In this document: in pieces, positions 35,726 through 45,362 of the stretch
How the letters are laid out: each line of letters opens with the position of its first letter
How positions within the stretch are numbered: the stretch's first letter is position 1
Assembly: GCF_000311985.1 (NCBI RefSeq)
Contig: NZ_HE978585.1
Span: 1,193,443 to 1,257,442 of the forward strand
DNA: 64,000 nucleotides
DNA from: Kallipyga massiliensis ph2
Lineage (GTDB): Bacteria; Bacillota; Clostridia; Tissierellales; Peptoniphilaceae
Direction of reading: 5' to 3'
Made by a program: the position numbers and the translations under genes
The notes under the pieces: model-generated
Database searches by the model: none
Seen by the model: the letters and a program-made list of their open reading frames with translations, nothing else
What the model was told of the DNA's origin: nothing

Positions 35726-37819
35726 ATGATTAAGGAGTACCAATACCAATCCCCCCTCACGGACAATGCCTTTACCGTGACCATTGGAAAATATGCCGAA
35801 CAGGCCAATGGAGCCTGTATGATCCAGGCCGGTGATACGGCTGTTTTAACCACCGCAACGGCTTCTAAGGAGGTCCGGGAGGGCCAGAATTTCTTCCCCC
35901 TGACCTGCGATTATCAGGAAAAGCTCTATGCGGTCGGGCGAATTCCCGGTGGCTACAACAAGAGAGAGGGGAGAGGGTCCCAGGAAGCCACCCTGAACGC
36001 TCGTCAGATGGACCGGCCCCTCCGGCCCCTTTTCCCGGAAGGTTACATGAATGACACCCAGGTCATTGCCACGGTCTTCTCGGTCAGCCCGGAGGATCCT
36101 CCTGAAATTGCTGCTATGAACGGGTCATCCGTTGCCCTTTCCATTTCAGATATCCCCTTCCATGGCCCGACAGGAGCGGTCATTGTAGGCTATATTGATG
36201 GGGAATACGTCATCAACCCTTCCGAGGACCAGGCCCTTCATTCCGACCTCAACCTCACTGTCGCCGGGACGGAAGAAGCCATTATGATGGTCGAAGCCGG
36301 AGCCAACGAACTTTCCGAAGACGTGATGTTAGGTGCCATCCTCTATGGCCATGAAGAAATCAAGGCCATCTGCCGTTTCATTAAAGGGATCCAAGAGGAA
36401 GTCGGCAAGGAAAAAATGGCTTTTTCTGTCCACAAGCCGGATGACCAGCTCAGGATCCGGGTGGAGCGGGCCTGCAAGGAAGACCTCCTTCAAGCCCTTC
36501 GTTCGGATGATAAGGTGGCCAGAAATGACCGGATCGACCAGATCAAAAAAGAGACCATGGATCAATTTGAAGCGGCCGACTGGGAGACCTTTGCCCAGGA
36601 GAAGGGTGATATCGACACCATAATGGAAGAGATCATTCGTGATGAGGTCCGCCGCCTGATTACCGAGGATAAGGTTCGGTCCGATGGTCGGGCTATGGAC
36701 GAGATTCGTCCCCTCCATGCGGAAGCCGGCGTCCTGCCAAGGACCCATGGATCCGGTCTCTTCTCCCGGGGACAGACCCAGGTCATGTCTGTTGTTACCC
36801 TTGGCGGGCCCAGAGATGTGGAATATATCGATGGTCTCCATGCGGAAGAGATTGTGAAAAACTACTTCCACCAATACAACTTCCCTCCCTTCTGCACGGG
36901 GGATGTTAAGCCCATGCGGTCTCCCGGTCGACGGGAAATCGGCCATGGACACCTGGCTGAGCGGGCCCTCCTGCCTGTCCTGCCTGACCTGGAGGACTTC
37001 CCCTACACTATCCGGGTGGTTTCAGAAGTTCTTTCATCCAACGGCTCCTCCTCCCAGGCTTCCATTTGCGGGTCCACCCTGGCTTTGATGGATGCCGGTG
37101 TTCCCATTAAAACACCGGTTGCCGGCATTGCCATGGGTCTAATAAAAGAAGGGGACAAGACCTCCATTATGACCGATATCCAAGGCCTGGAAGACCACCT
37201 GGGCGATATGGACTTCAAGGTGGCCGGAACCCGGGAAGGGATTACGGCCCTCCAGATGGATATCAAGATTGAAGGAATTGACAAGGACATCATGACGACG
37301 GCTCTTGCCCAGGCCAAGAAAGCAAGGTATGAAATTTTGGATGTCCTGACCGGGGCAATCGCCGAGCCCCGGAAGGAACTCTCTCCCTTCGCTCCTCGGA
37401 TGATTACCATGCGGATTGATCCGGAAAAGATCCGCGACGTTATCGGCAAGGGTGGGAAGACCATCAACTCCATCATTGAAGAAACCGGTGCTTCCATTGA
37501 TACGGATGATGACGGTCTGATCACCATCATGTCTGTGGACGGGGAATCCGGTGAGAGAACCCGAGAAATCATTTATAACATCGTCAAAGATGTGGAAGTC
37601 GGCGATGTCTATGAGGGGACCGTGGTCCGCATCCTCAAGTTCGGTGCCTTTGTTGACTTGGGATACGGGAAAGAAGGCATGGTCCACATCTCCAAACTGG
37701 AAAACCGCCGGGTGAACAAGGTGGAGGATGTGGTCAATATCGGAGATAAGATCAAGGTCAAGGTTATTGAAATTGATGACCAGGGTCGGATCAACCTCTC
37801 TCGTAAAGACCTCCTCTAA
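35726..37819 (+). CDS. pnp: Polyribonucleotide nucleotidyltransferase (PNPase)
   Basis: PNPase degrades RNA from the 3' end with phosphate. The 697-residue protein has two RNase PH-like domains (ACMIQAGDTAVLTTATASKE near 30; SGLFSRGQTQVMSVVTLGG near 340), a KH domain (DVIGKGGKTINSIIEETGA near 570) and a C-terminal S1 domain (EGTVVRILKFGAFVDLGYG near 630). The core substrate motif KREGRGSQEATLNARQMDRPLR is intact apart from usual spelling differences. AGGAGG precedes the ATG by 5 nt. A terminator follows. Confidence 0.97.
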   Translation: MIKEYQYQSPLTDNAFTVTIGKYAEQANGACMIQAGDTAVLTTATASKEVREGQNFFPLTCDYQEKLYAVGRIPGGYNKREGRGSQEATLNARQMDRPLRPLFPEGYMNDTQVIATVFSVSPEDPPEIAAMNGSSVALSISDIPFHGPTGAVIVGYIDGEYVINPSEDQALHSDLNLTVAGTEEAIMMVEAGANELSEDVMLGAILYGHEEIKAICRFIKGIQEEVGKEKMAFSVHKPDDQLRIRVERACKEDLLQALRSDDKVARNDRIDQIKKETMDQFEAADWETFAQEKGDIDTIMEEIIRDEVRRLITEDKVRSDGRAMDEIRPLHAEAGVLPRTHGSGLFSRGQTQVMSVVTLGGPRDVEYIDGLHAEEIVKNYFHQYNFPPFCTGDVKPMRSPGRREIGHGHLAERALLPVLPDLEDFPYTIRVVSEVLSSNGSSSQASICGSTLALMDAGVPIKTPVAGIAMGLIKEGDKTSIMTDIQGLEDHLGDMDFKVAGTREGITALQMDIKIEGIDKDIMTTALAQAKKARYEILDVLTGAIAEPRKELSPFAPRMITMRIDPEKIRDVIGKGGKTINSIIEETGASIDTDDDGLITIMSVDGESGERTREIIYNIVKDVEVGDVYEGTVVRILKFGAFVDLGYGKEGMVHISKLENRRVNKVEDVVNIGDKIKVKVIEIDDQGRINLSRKDLL

Positions 37820-37848
37820 TCCCTTTCTGGATAATTATGAAGAATATC

Positions 37849-37878
37849 AAGGCTTGGACTTTCGGTCTAAGCCTTTTT
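37849..37878 (+). terminator. Intrinsic terminator after pnp
   Basis: Stem aaggcttggac (37849-37859) with gtctaagcctt (37865-37875), one G-T pair, a 5-nt loop and a T-run. Confidence 0.88.
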
Positions 37879-37948
37879 CTTTCCCTCCATCTCACTTTGT
37901 TCCAAGTTTGGAGGAAGGGAGATTGGAGGGAAAATGTTCCTTCTATTA

Positions 37949-37957
37949 TGGTATAAT
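37949..37957 (+). promoter_or_regulatory. Extended -10 promoter for ftsK-pgsA
   Basis: TGG-TATAAT at 37949-37957 is a perfect extended -10. No -35 is seen at the right distance. Transcription would start near 37964, 17 nt before the ATG. Confidence 0.55.
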
Positions 37958-37980
37958 TAAGGGTAGTGTTAGGAGGTTCC

Positions 37981-40320
37981 ATGGCAGGACAGAATAAGCG
38001 GAAACGACAGAATCGAAAGAAAGAGGGGAAGAGAGAGGGACTCCTGGTTTTTGGATTTTTCCTCTTTTTGCTGATGGCGGCGTCCATCTATTTCCAGTCA
38101 ATGACCGGGATTGTTGGCGCCAAGGTTGGTAATTTTTTCTTTACCCTTTTTGGCCTCATGGCCTATGGCATTCCCCTTCTGTTTTTGCTCTTCCTCTGCA
38201 CGGAGTGGGCCCGACAGTGGCGGTCAAAATTTGGTGGAAGCGTTCTTTTCGTCTTCGCCCTTTTCTTTTGCCTGTCCCTGGTTCTCTGGACCCGGGTCAA
38301 CCCGGATGGCTCCTTTCAAACATCCATGGAGATGGCGGGGGAGTGGGGACTGGTAAAAAGAGGTCCCGGCCTTTTTGGCGGCTTCTTTGGTTTCCTCTTT
38401 TCCAAGGTCATCGGTTCCATCGGCATCTACCTCCTCTCCTTTTTCTGTGTCTTTTTCTTCCTTCTCCACCTCTTCGATCTTGGCTTTGTGGAGTTTTTCC
38501 AAATTATGGGTCATGCCTTCTCCGGTCTCTTTGAGAAGACGAGAAGGTCGGTCCGGGAGTTCAAAGAGGCTTCCAGCCGGAAAAAGGAAGAAAAGAAGAA
38601 GGATGACCCCTTCCCCCTAACAAGAGAGGGGAGGAAGGAATCCCAATCAGAGACTTTTAATCAGGAAGTCTCGGGGCCTCTCCTTCAGTTTGATCAGGAG
38701 GAATGGAAGGAAGAGAAGAAGGAAGAAGTCCTCCCTGTTAAGAAGGACCCTATCCCTATTAATGATTACGCCCGTCACCAAGGGGTGGACCATTCGATAA
38801 AAGATGAATCATTTACTGAATCGGCTGATGAGGACCTTGCTTTTTCTGTGGATAAGAAAGAAGTGGATTATATTCCTCCTTCCTTTGACCTCCTTCGTTC
38901 ACCGACCCATTCTTCGGACATGAATCCTCAAGTTTTGAAGAAAAATGCCCGGATTATCGAATCCACCCTCGCTTCTTTTGGCATCGAATCCGAAGTGGTC
39001 TCCATTCAAAGAGGACCCACGGTCGCTCTTTATGAGCTCAAGCCGGCTGCAGGAGTTAAGGTCTCCCGGATCACCAACTTAGCTGATGACCTGGCCCTGT
39101 CCCTGGCAGCAGCGGATATACGGATTGAGGCCCCCATCCCCGGCAAGCCCTATGTGGGGATCGAAGTACCCAATCCCTCTGCAGATATGGTCTGTCTCCG
39201 GGAGATTTTTGAAGCACCCGAGTTTAGCCAGGCCAAGGATTCCCTGCCTGTTGCCCTGGGTCAGTCCATATCCGGAAAGCCCATCGTCGCTAAAATTGCC
39301 AAGATGCCCCACCTTCTTATTGCCGGGGCAACCGGATCAGGAAAGTCCGTCTGTATAAATACAATTATTCTTTCCCTGATCTATAAATATTCACCTTCCG
39401 ACCTCAGGATGGTTCTGGTCGACCCCAAGGTGGTGGAGCTTTCCGTTTACAATGAAATTCCCCACCTCTTAATCCCGGTGGTCACCGATCCCAAGAAGGC
39501 GGCCAAGGCCCTTTATACTGCCGTCCAGGAGATGGAAAGACGGTTCAAGCTCTTCTCCAAATATTCCGTCCGAGATATCCAAGGTTACCGTGAAAAGTGC
39601 CTGGTGGAAGAAGGAATGGAGAAGCTCCCCTTTATCGTCGTGATTATTGACGAGCTTTCCGACCTCATGATGGTAGCATCCAAGGATGTGGAAGCCCACA
39701 TCACCCGATTGGCCCAGATGGCCCGGGCCTGTGGCATCCACCTGATTATCGCCACCCAGCGTCCCTCGGTTGACGTCATCACCGGAACCATTAAAGCGAA
39801 TATTCCTTCCCGGATTTCTTTCCAGGTTTCTTCTTCGATCGACTCCAGAACGATTTTGGATCAATCGGGAGCGGAGACCCTTCTGGGGAAAGGAGATATG
39901 CTTTATTATCCCTCCAACCTACCTAAGCCCAAAAGGGTCCAGGGAGCCTTTGTCTCTGATGACGAAGTATCCAAGGTAGTTGGATTTATCAAAGAAAAGC
40001 ACAATGCCCAGTATGACACCAGCTTTATTGAAAAGATTGAAAAAGACCCCTCTTCCGGGAACGATGGGGGAGGGGAGGATGAGCCCATGGATGACCTGAT
40101 GGATGAGGTCTTGGAGTTTATCTCCCATGAAGAAACCACCTCCATCTCCGGTCTCCAACGTCGCTTCCGGATCGGCTACGCTCGTGCCGGCCGGATTATC
40201 GATGATTTGGAATCCATTGGTGCCGTATCTCCGCAGGACGGATCCAAGCCCAGAGAAGTTTTGGTTCAAGGGGATCCTGAGGAATGGAAGGAGAGGAATC
40301 TCAATGAACCTGCCGAATAA
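37981..40320 (+). CDS. ftsK: DNA translocase FtsK/SpoIIIE
   Basis: FtsK pumps chromosomal DNA across the closing septum and aids dimer resolution. The 779-residue protein has four or five N-terminal membrane segments (about 20-180), a charged linker, and the RecA-like motor with GATGSGKSVCINTIILS near 449 and FIVVIIDELSDLMM near 553, followed by DQSGAETLLGKGDML. A C-terminal winged helix (TSISGLQRRFRIGYARAGRI near 720) reads DNA polarity signals. The ATG at 37981 sits 4 nt behind AGGAGG. Absence of sporulation genes nearby favours a division role. Confidence 0.96.
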   Translation: MAGQNKRKRQNRKKEGKREGLLVFGFFLFLLMAASIYFQSMTGIVGAKVGNFFFTLFGLMAYGIPLLFLLFLCTEWARQWRSKFGGSVLFVFALFFCLSLVLWTRVNPDGSFQTSMEMAGEWGLVKRGPGLFGGFFGFLFSKVIGSIGIYLLSFFCVFFFLLHLFDLGFVEFFQIMGHAFSGLFEKTRRSVREFKEASSRKKEEKKKDDPFPLTREGRKESQSETFNQEVSGPLLQFDQEEWKEEKKEEVLPVKKDPIPINDYARHQGVDHSIKDESFTESADEDLAFSVDKKEVDYIPPSFDLLRSPTHSSDMNPQVLKKNARIIESTLASFGIESEVVSIQRGPTVALYELKPAAGVKVSRITNLADDLALSLAAADIRIEAPIPGKPYVGIEVPNPSADMVCLREIFEAPEFSQAKDSLPVALGQSISGKPIVAKIAKMPHLLIAGATGSGKSVCINTIILSLIYKYSPSDLRMVLVDPKVVELSVYNEIPHLLIPVVTDPKKAAKALYTAVQEMERRFKLFSKYSVRDIQGYREKCLVEEGMEKLPFIVVIIDELSDLMMVASKDVEAHITRLAQMARACGIHLIIATQRPSVDVITGTIKANIPSRISFQVSSSIDSRTILDQSGAETLLGKGDMLYYPSNLPKPKRVQGAFVSDDEVSKVVGFIKEKHNAQYDTSFIEKIEKDPSSGNDGGGEDEPMDDLMDEVLEFISHEETTSISGLQRRFRIGYARAGRIIDDLESIGAVSPQDGSKPREVLVQGDPEEWKERNLNEPAE

Positions 40321-40858
40321 AATCACCATGGTCCGGATATTGCTTGTCCCCCTTTTCATCGTCTTATTTTACCTCCTCCCTGAGGAGAGCCTCTGGCCGG
40401 TCTTCATCTTCATCCTGGCCTCCATCACTGACTTTATCGACGGCCGGATGGCCAGGTCACGGGGTTTAGTTACCACCTTTGGAAAGTTTATTGATCCCCT
40501 GGCGGACAAGCTTTTAACCCAAGCGGCCTTTATTCTCCTGGTTGACCGGGGTGAAGTGGCCGGATGGATTGCCCTGGTCATTTTAGCCAGAGAGCTGATG
40601 ATTACCGCCTTCCGTACCCTGGCAGCTGCTGATGGAATCACCATCGCCGCCTCCATGTGGGGAAAATACAAGACCTTCATCCAGATGCTAGCCATTATTG
40701 TCTTTCTTTCCAAGCCCTTCTTGATCCACCGGCTTGGATGGACCTTCCTGGGCTCCTTGTCCACTGTACTACTCTATTTGGCATTAGGCCTGACTATCGT
40801 GTCCGGCCTGGACTACCTGGTCAAGAACAAGGAAGTTCTGGACCTGGAGAATGCCTAA
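40304..40858 (+). CDS. pgsA: CDP-diacylglycerol-glycerol-3-phosphate 3-phosphatidyltransferase
   Basis: PgsA makes phosphatidylglycerophosphate, the precursor of phosphatidylglycerol, from the CDP-diacylglycerol supplied by CdsA. The 184-residue membrane protein starts MNLPNKITMVRILLVPLFI and has the complete CDP-alcohol phosphotransferase motif, D-G-x2-A-R-x8-G-x3-D-x3-D, in DGRMARSR...FGKFIDPLADK. The ATG at 40304 follows GGAAGGAGAGGA and overlaps ftsK by 17 nt. cinA, often found between pgsA and recA, is absent. Confidence 0.95.
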   Translation: MNLPNKITMVRILLVPLFIVLFYLLPEESLWPVFIFILASITDFIDGRMARSRGLVTTFGKFIDPLADKLLTQAAFILLVDRGEVAGWIALVILARELMITAFRTLAAADGITIAASMWGKYKTFIQMLAIIVFLSKPFLIHRLGWTFLGSLSTVLLYLALGLTIVSGLDYLVKNKEVLDLENA

Positions 40859-40865
40859 AATTGAT

Positions 40866-40894
40866 TTGATCGAATTTAGCGAACTCTCTATAAT
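40866..40894 (+). promoter_or_regulatory. SigA-type promoter for recA-rny
   Basis: TTGATC at 40866-40871, 17-nt spacer, perfect TATAAT at 40889-40894. The spacer contains GCGAAC, half of a typical Gram-positive SOS box, but no matching GTTC half is visible at the right distance. Confidence 0.75.
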
Positions 40895-40911
40895 TATATG
40901 AAGGAGGAAGA

Positions 40912-42018
40912 ATGGCCAATCAAAACCTAAAAGTGAGCGACCGCGATAAGGCCCTCCAGATGGCTTTTAATAAAATTGAAAAACAGTTTGGCAAGGGATC
41001 AGTGATGAAGTTGGGGGATATGCCCCACATGGAAATTGCTGCCATTCCCACCGGGGCCTTGAACCTGGATATTGCCCTCGGAATCGGTGGAATTCCCCGC
41101 GGACGGATTGTGGAACTCTATGGTCCGGAATCTTCCGGGAAGACCACTTTAGCCTTGGAAACCGTTGCCCAGGCCCAAAAGATGGGTGGTATTGCCGCCT
41201 TTATCGACGCGGAGCATGCTTTGGATGTGGGCTATGCAAAGAATTTAGGGGTGGATATCGACAATCTTGTCCTCTCTCAGCCGGATGATGGGGAACAGGC
41301 CCTGGAAATTTGTGAATCCCTGGTCCGTTCCAATGCCGTTGATATTGTTGTTATTGACTCCGTCGCCGCCTTGGTACCCCGTGCTGAAATTGAAGGAGAG
41401 ATGGGGGATACCCATGTGGGGCTTTTGGCTCGGTTAATGAGCCAGGCTCTTCGTAAGCTAACACCTATCGTCTCCAAAACCAATACGACCGTCCTCTTCC
41501 TCAACCAGATCCGTCAAAAGATCGGGGTTCTTTATGGAAACCCGGAAGTGACTACGGGCGGAATTGCTCTTAAGTTTTACTCCACAGTCCGGATGGAGAT
41601 CCGGCGGGGTGAACAGATCAAAGATGGCAATGACGTCATCGGAAACCGAACCCGGGTCAAGGTCGTGAAAAATAAGGTTGCTCCTCCATTCAAAAGAGTG
41701 GAGTTTGATATTATGTATGGTAGCGGCATTTCCCGCATTGGCACGATTTTAGATACTGCCAACGATATGGGAATTGTGGAAAGAGCCGGTGCCTGGTACA
41801 GTTATAATGATGTTAAGCTGGGCCAGGGCCGTGAAAATTCCAAGACCTTCCTTGAGGAGAATCCAGACATTTTGGAAGAAATCGAAGGAAAGGTTCGTGC
41901 AACCATCCAGTCCAGTCAGTCCGACAATCGGTTAGGATCTTCGGGTCCTGATCAGGAAGATGCCGTTTCCCCAGTGAGTGACAAGGAAGACGACGACGCA
42001 TTTTTTGATATCGACTGA
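40912..42018 (+). CDS. recA: Recombinase RecA
   Basis: RecA forms filaments on single-stranded DNA for strand exchange and triggers LexA self-cleavage. The 368-residue protein has the Walker A motif GPESSGKTT near 72, [18 protein letters not shown] (Walker B) near 142, [18 protein letters not shown] and the variable acidic C-terminus ending DDDAFFDID. There is no intein. AAGGAGGAAGA precedes the ATG. The recA-rny adjacency is normal for Gram-positives. Confidence 0.98.
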   Translation: MANQNLKVSDRDKALQMAFNKIEKQFGKGSVMKLGDMPHMEIAAIPTGALNLDIALGIGGIPRGRIVELYGPESSGKTTLALETVAQAQKMGGIAAFIDAEHALDVGYAKNLGVDIDNLVLSQPDDGEQALEICESLVRSNAVDIVVIDSVAALVPRAEIEGEMGDTHVGLLARLMSQALRKLTPIVSKTNTTVLFLNQIRQKIGVLYGNPEVTTGGIALKFYSTVRMEIRRGEQIKDGNDVIGNRTRVKVVKNKVAPPFKRVEFDIMYGSGISRIGTILDTANDMGIVERAGAWYSYNDVKLGQGRENSKTFLEENPDILEEIEGKVRATIQSSQSDNRLGSSGPDQEDAVSPVSDKEDDDAFFDID

Positions 42019-42066
42019 TTCCCATTAAAAATGTACCTTTATATTCCAGATGAAAGGAGGTGAACG

Positions 42067-43611
42067 ATGGATCTAATCATTATGTCTATCCTGGCCTTTC
42101 TCGTGGGTGCTGCTGCTTTCTTCTTTATCGGAGGCAAGGTAAAGGAGAATCAATTTGAGTCGGAGGTAGGATCGGCCAAGTCCTTGTCGAAAAAGATTGT
42201 CGATGAGGCTAACCGAGACGCCGAGTCTGCAAAAAAGGAAGCCCTACTGGAAGCTCGGGATGAAATCCATCGGATGAAAGACGAACAGGAAGCCCAATAC
42301 TTTAAGCGCCAGAGTGAACTCCAGGACATGGAGCGCCGGGTCTTAAAGAGGGAAGATAGTCTTGAATCCAAAACCGCCAGCTTTGAAAGGCGGCTCAACC
42401 AGCTTCAATCCGACGAGAAAAAGCTGGCCCAAACAAAGGAGGAGGCTGTTGCCCTCCTTAACAAACACCAGGAAGAGCTGGAGCGGATTTCCGGTTTAAC
42501 CAAGGACCAGGCTAAGGAAGAAGTCCTGGAGGAGATGAAGGCCAAGACCATTCATGAACAGGCCCAGATTCTCCGAGAATACCAATCGAAAACGGAAGAG
42601 ACGGCGGAAGATATGGCCCGGGAGATAGTCACTCGGACGATCCAACGCTATGCATCAGACTATGTCGCAGAATCAACGGTAACCGTAGTTTCCTTGCCCA
42701 ACGATGAAATGAAGGGACGGATTATCGGCCGGGAAGGTCGGAATATCCGGTCCTTTGAGACCATCTCCGGCGTGGACCTGATTATCGATGATACTCCACA
42801 AGCTGTTGTCCTCTCCTGCTTCGACCCGGTCCGTCGGGAAAAAGCCCGGGTGGCCCTGGAAAAGCTTATTGCTGATGGCCGTATCCACCCCACTCGAATT
42901 GAAGAACTCTACAAAAAAGCAGAGTCCGAAGTTGACCAGACCATCAAAAAGGCCGGTGAAGAAGCCCTTAATGATGTCGGCATTCGGAATATGCATCCCG
43001 AATTGGTCTATATCCTGGGTAAGCTTAAATACCGGACTTCCTATGGCCAAAATGCCCTGGCCCACTCCATTGAAGTGGCCCATATTGCCGGCATGCTGGC
43101 AGAGGAGGTGGGGGCCAACGTCAAGGTGGCAAAAAGAGGTGGACTTCTCCACGATATCGGCAAGGCCATCGACCATGAGATCGATGCGCCCCATGTCGAG
43201 TTGGGCATTAAAGCGGCCCGCCGCTACAAGGAGAAGAAGGAAGTCCTCCACTGCATTGAGTCCCACCACAACGATGTGGAGCCTTCCACGATCGAGGCCC
43301 TCTTGGTTCAATCGGCTGATGCGATTTCTGCAGCCAGACCGGGAGCTCGTCGCGAATCCATGGAAAACTATGTCAAGCGCCTGGAAGACCTGGAGGCGAT
43401 TACCAATTCCTTCAAGGGGATTGAGAATTCTTTCGCGATTCAGGCCGGACGTGAGGTTCGGATCATGGTCAAGCCGGAAGCCATCTCTGAAGACCAGATG
43501 ACCGTTCTGGCCAATGAGATTGCTCACAAGATCGAAGAAAATTTGGAATACCCCGGCCAGATCAAAATCAACATGATCCGTCAGACCCGTGCACAAGCAT
43601 TTGCAAAATAA
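42067..43611 (+). CDS. rny: Ribonuclease Y
   Basis: RNase Y is the main mRNA-initiating endonuclease of many Gram-positives. The 514-residue protein has an N-terminal membrane anchor (1-22), a long coiled coil (about 25-190), a KH domain (RIIGREGRNIRSFETISG near 218) and an HD phosphohydrolase domain with LLHDIGKAIDHE near 361. The RBS AAAGGAGGTGA at 42053-42063 matches the anti-Shine-Dalgarno almost completely. A terminator follows the stop. Neither ymdB nor spoVS, the usual sporulation-linked neighbours, is present. Confidence 0.97.
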   Translation: MDLIIMSILAFLVGAAAFFFIGGKVKENQFESEVGSAKSLSKKIVDEANRDAESAKKEALLEARDEIHRMKDEQEAQYFKRQSELQDMERRVLKREDSLESKTASFERRLNQLQSDEKKLAQTKEEAVALLNKHQEELERISGLTKDQAKEEVLEEMKAKTIHEQAQILREYQSKTEETAEDMAREIVTRTIQRYASDYVAESTVTVVSLPNDEMKGRIIGREGRNIRSFETISGVDLIIDDTPQAVVLSCFDPVRREKARVALEKLIADGRIHPTRIEELYKKAESEVDQTIKKAGEEALNDVGIRNMHPELVYILGKLKYRTSYGQNALAHSIEVAHIAGMLAEEVGANVKVAKRGGLLHDIGKAIDHEIDAPHVELGIKAARRYKEKKEVLHCIESHHNDVEPSTIEALLVQSADAISAARPGARRESMENYVKRLEDLEAITNSFKGIENSFAIQAGREVRIMVKPEAISEDQMTVLANEIAHKIEENLEYPGQIKINMIRQTRAQAFAK

Positions 43612-43625
43612 ATGAACAAAAGGAA

Positions 43626-43657
43626 AAGAGCCTATCTTAGGGGATAGGCTCTTTTTT
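43626..43657 (+). terminator. Intrinsic terminator after rny
   Basis: An 11-bp stem (43626-43636 with 43643-43653), 6-nt loop and six Ts. The 90 nt from here to brnQ include a TACAAT at 43700-43705 that may be a -10; no clear -35 accompanies it. Confidence 0.92.
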
Positions 43658-43746
43658 GTACAAAAAGATCGGGAGAAATGATATCATTATTAAAACTTCT
43701 ACAATGAAAAATGTCCCCCAATAAATAATCGGAAAGAGAGAAAACT

Positions 43747-45042
43747 ATGGACCCATCCCGAAAAATATCCAACAAAGAAATAATTGTATCCGGCCTAGCC
43801 CTTTTTGCCATCTTTTTCGGGGCAGGGAACCTCATTCTTCCGCCTATGATGGGGCTAAAGGCCGGGGCCAGCTGGCCGGTTGCCCTATTCGGTTTTCTTT
43901 TATCCGAAATTATCTTTCTTTTTATGGGATTTCAAGCGGCCGTCTACTGCGAAGGGGATATGAAGCAATTTGGCCGGAAGTATTCCAGGAATTTTGGGGT
44001 CCTGCTGGGAATTATTATCATGCTTTTGATCGGCCCTATCATTGCTGTGCCCAGAACGGCGGCGACCACCTTCGAGATGTCGGTCCTGCCCTTTTTTCCG
44101 GACTTCAACCCCATCCTCTTTTCTCTTCTTTTCTTTGGTTTGACCTTTTTCTTTTCCATCAATGGGAGTTCCGTGGTTGATTTCATCGGAAAGTATTTGA
44201 CCCCGGCCCTCCTCATCATCCTTGTCATTATTCTTGTTATCGGAATTTTTTCCCCCCTGACTTCTTCCGACCAGGTGGTGGAAAACCAGCTGGGAGCAGG
44301 CTTTGTCGAGGGTTACCAAACTATGGATGCCATCACTGCGGTTATTATCGCCGCCACCTTCCTCTCCCATTTCAGGGAGGTGGGGATCCAGGACAAAAAA
44401 AGCCTGTCTTGGACCATGACCCGGGTCTGTGGGATTGCCTGTTTCCTCCTGGCCCTGGTCTATGGAGGTCTGGCTTACCTGGGAGCTATTTCCTCGACTT
44501 TTGCAGATCCCTCAATGCAGAGGACAGAGCTCTTGACAAAAATTGTTGAGATGACCATGGGGTCCTTTGGTAAAATTGCCTTAAGCCTATGCACCTTCCT
44601 GGCCTGCCTAACCACTTCCGTCGGATTGACCCATGCTACCTCCCTCTTCTTCCGGGATTTTACCAAGGGAAAGATCTCCTATAAGTTGATGGTGACGGTA
44701 ACCACCTTGGTTGCCTGTGCCATCTCCCTCCTTGGGGTTGACCGGATCATCTCCTTATCGGCCCCCCTTCTTTTCGTGGTCTACCCGGTCATGATCCTCC
44801 TTACCATCCTCAACCTTCTTGACCGAGGACGGATCAGCCACTGGGTATACAAATTTTCCATCAGTTTCACCTTTATTGCCTCAGTGGTCGATAGCATCCG
44901 AGCCTATGGCTTTAAAGACCTCTCTCTCGTTAAAGCCTTTGACCACATCCCTCTCGCCGAATACGGTTTTTCCTGGATCTTTTTCTCCTTGTTGGGTGTG
45001 ATTGTCGGCTACATCTTCTCCAAAATCAAGGAGAAGAATTAG
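43747..45042 (+). CDS. brnQ: Branched-chain amino acid transporter BrnQ
   Basis: BrnQ (LIVCS family) imports leucine, isoleucine and valine with a cation. The 431-residue protein is hydrophobic throughout with about 12 membrane segments. It starts with the family motif LALFAIFFGAGNLILPPMMG. The RBS is a purine stretch GGAAAGAGAG. The stop TAG overlaps the stop of the convergent gene at 45039. A candidate + strand terminator lies about 200 nt further on, inside that gene. Transport specificity is assigned from the family. Confidence 0.93.
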   Translation: MDPSRKISNKEIIVSGLALFAIFFGAGNLILPPMMGLKAGASWPVALFGFLLSEIIFLFMGFQAAVYCEGDMKQFGRKYSRNFGVLLGIIIMLLIGPIIAVPRTAATTFEMSVLPFFPDFNPILFSLLFFGLTFFFSINGSSVVDFIGKYLTPALLIILVIILVIGIFSPLTSSDQVVENQLGAGFVEGYQTMDAITAVIIAATFLSHFREVGIQDKKSLSWTMTRVCGIACFLLALVYGGLAYLGAISSTFADPSMQRTELLTKIVEMTMGSFGKIALSLCTFLACLTTSVGLTHATSLFFRDFTKGKISYKLMVTVTTLVACAISLLGVDRIISLSAPLLFVVYPVMILLTILNLLDRGRISHWVYKFSISFTFIASVVDSIRAYGFKDLSLVKAFDHIPLAEYGFSWIFFSLLGVIVGYIFSKIKEKN

Positions 45043-45362
45043 TCCTCATCCTTCTCCTTATCCATGGTCTCCTTCTGCACTTGTCTGTTTTCTCTAGCGT
45101 GGATCCTATCTCCGGGCCGGATCTTCTTCCCGCAGTGGGGGCAGGCCGGGGGAAAGGGGATCATCTTTCCAAGGTGAAAGCCGCAATGAGGACAGCGCCA
45201 GAGGTTATAATCCAGATAGGCAGCCAGGATAAAGACCAGCAAAAGGACCAACTCCAAGATAGGGAGCTGGTCCTTATTTTTATTAAGGAAAAAAATGACT
45301 AGAGAGCCCACCATGGCCAGGCGAAGAATGAGGTGGAGGATTCTGGTCGTTCGGAGGCTCAT
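45039..45362 (-). CDS. Small membrane protein with zinc ribbon
   Basis: I do not recognise a named family. The 107-residue protein has two predicted membrane segments (about 9-26 and 34-52) followed by a zinc-ribbon-like pair, CPHC near 57 and CPHC near 73, and a charged C-terminus. The topology puts the ribbon and tail probably in the cytoplasm. Its ATG overlaps the yfhO stop as ATGA (45359-45362), a sign of translational coupling, so it is likely made together with YfhO and GlnRS from one transcript. The stop overlaps the stop of brnQ on the other strand. Confidence 0.7.
   Translation of the reverse strand: MSLRTTRILHLILRLAMVGSLVIFFLNKNKDQLPILELVLLLVFILAAYLDYNLWRCPHCGFHLGKMIPFPPACPHCGKKIRPGDRIHARENRQVQKETMDKEKDED
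45243..45284 (+). terminator. Candidate terminator for brnQ, inside the opposing gene
   Basis: A 12-of-13-bp stem (45243-45255 with 45263-45275, one mismatch), 7-nt loop and TTATTTTTATT tail on the + strand. It lies 200 nt past the brnQ stop, antisense to the zinc-ribbon gene. Confidence 0.6.
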
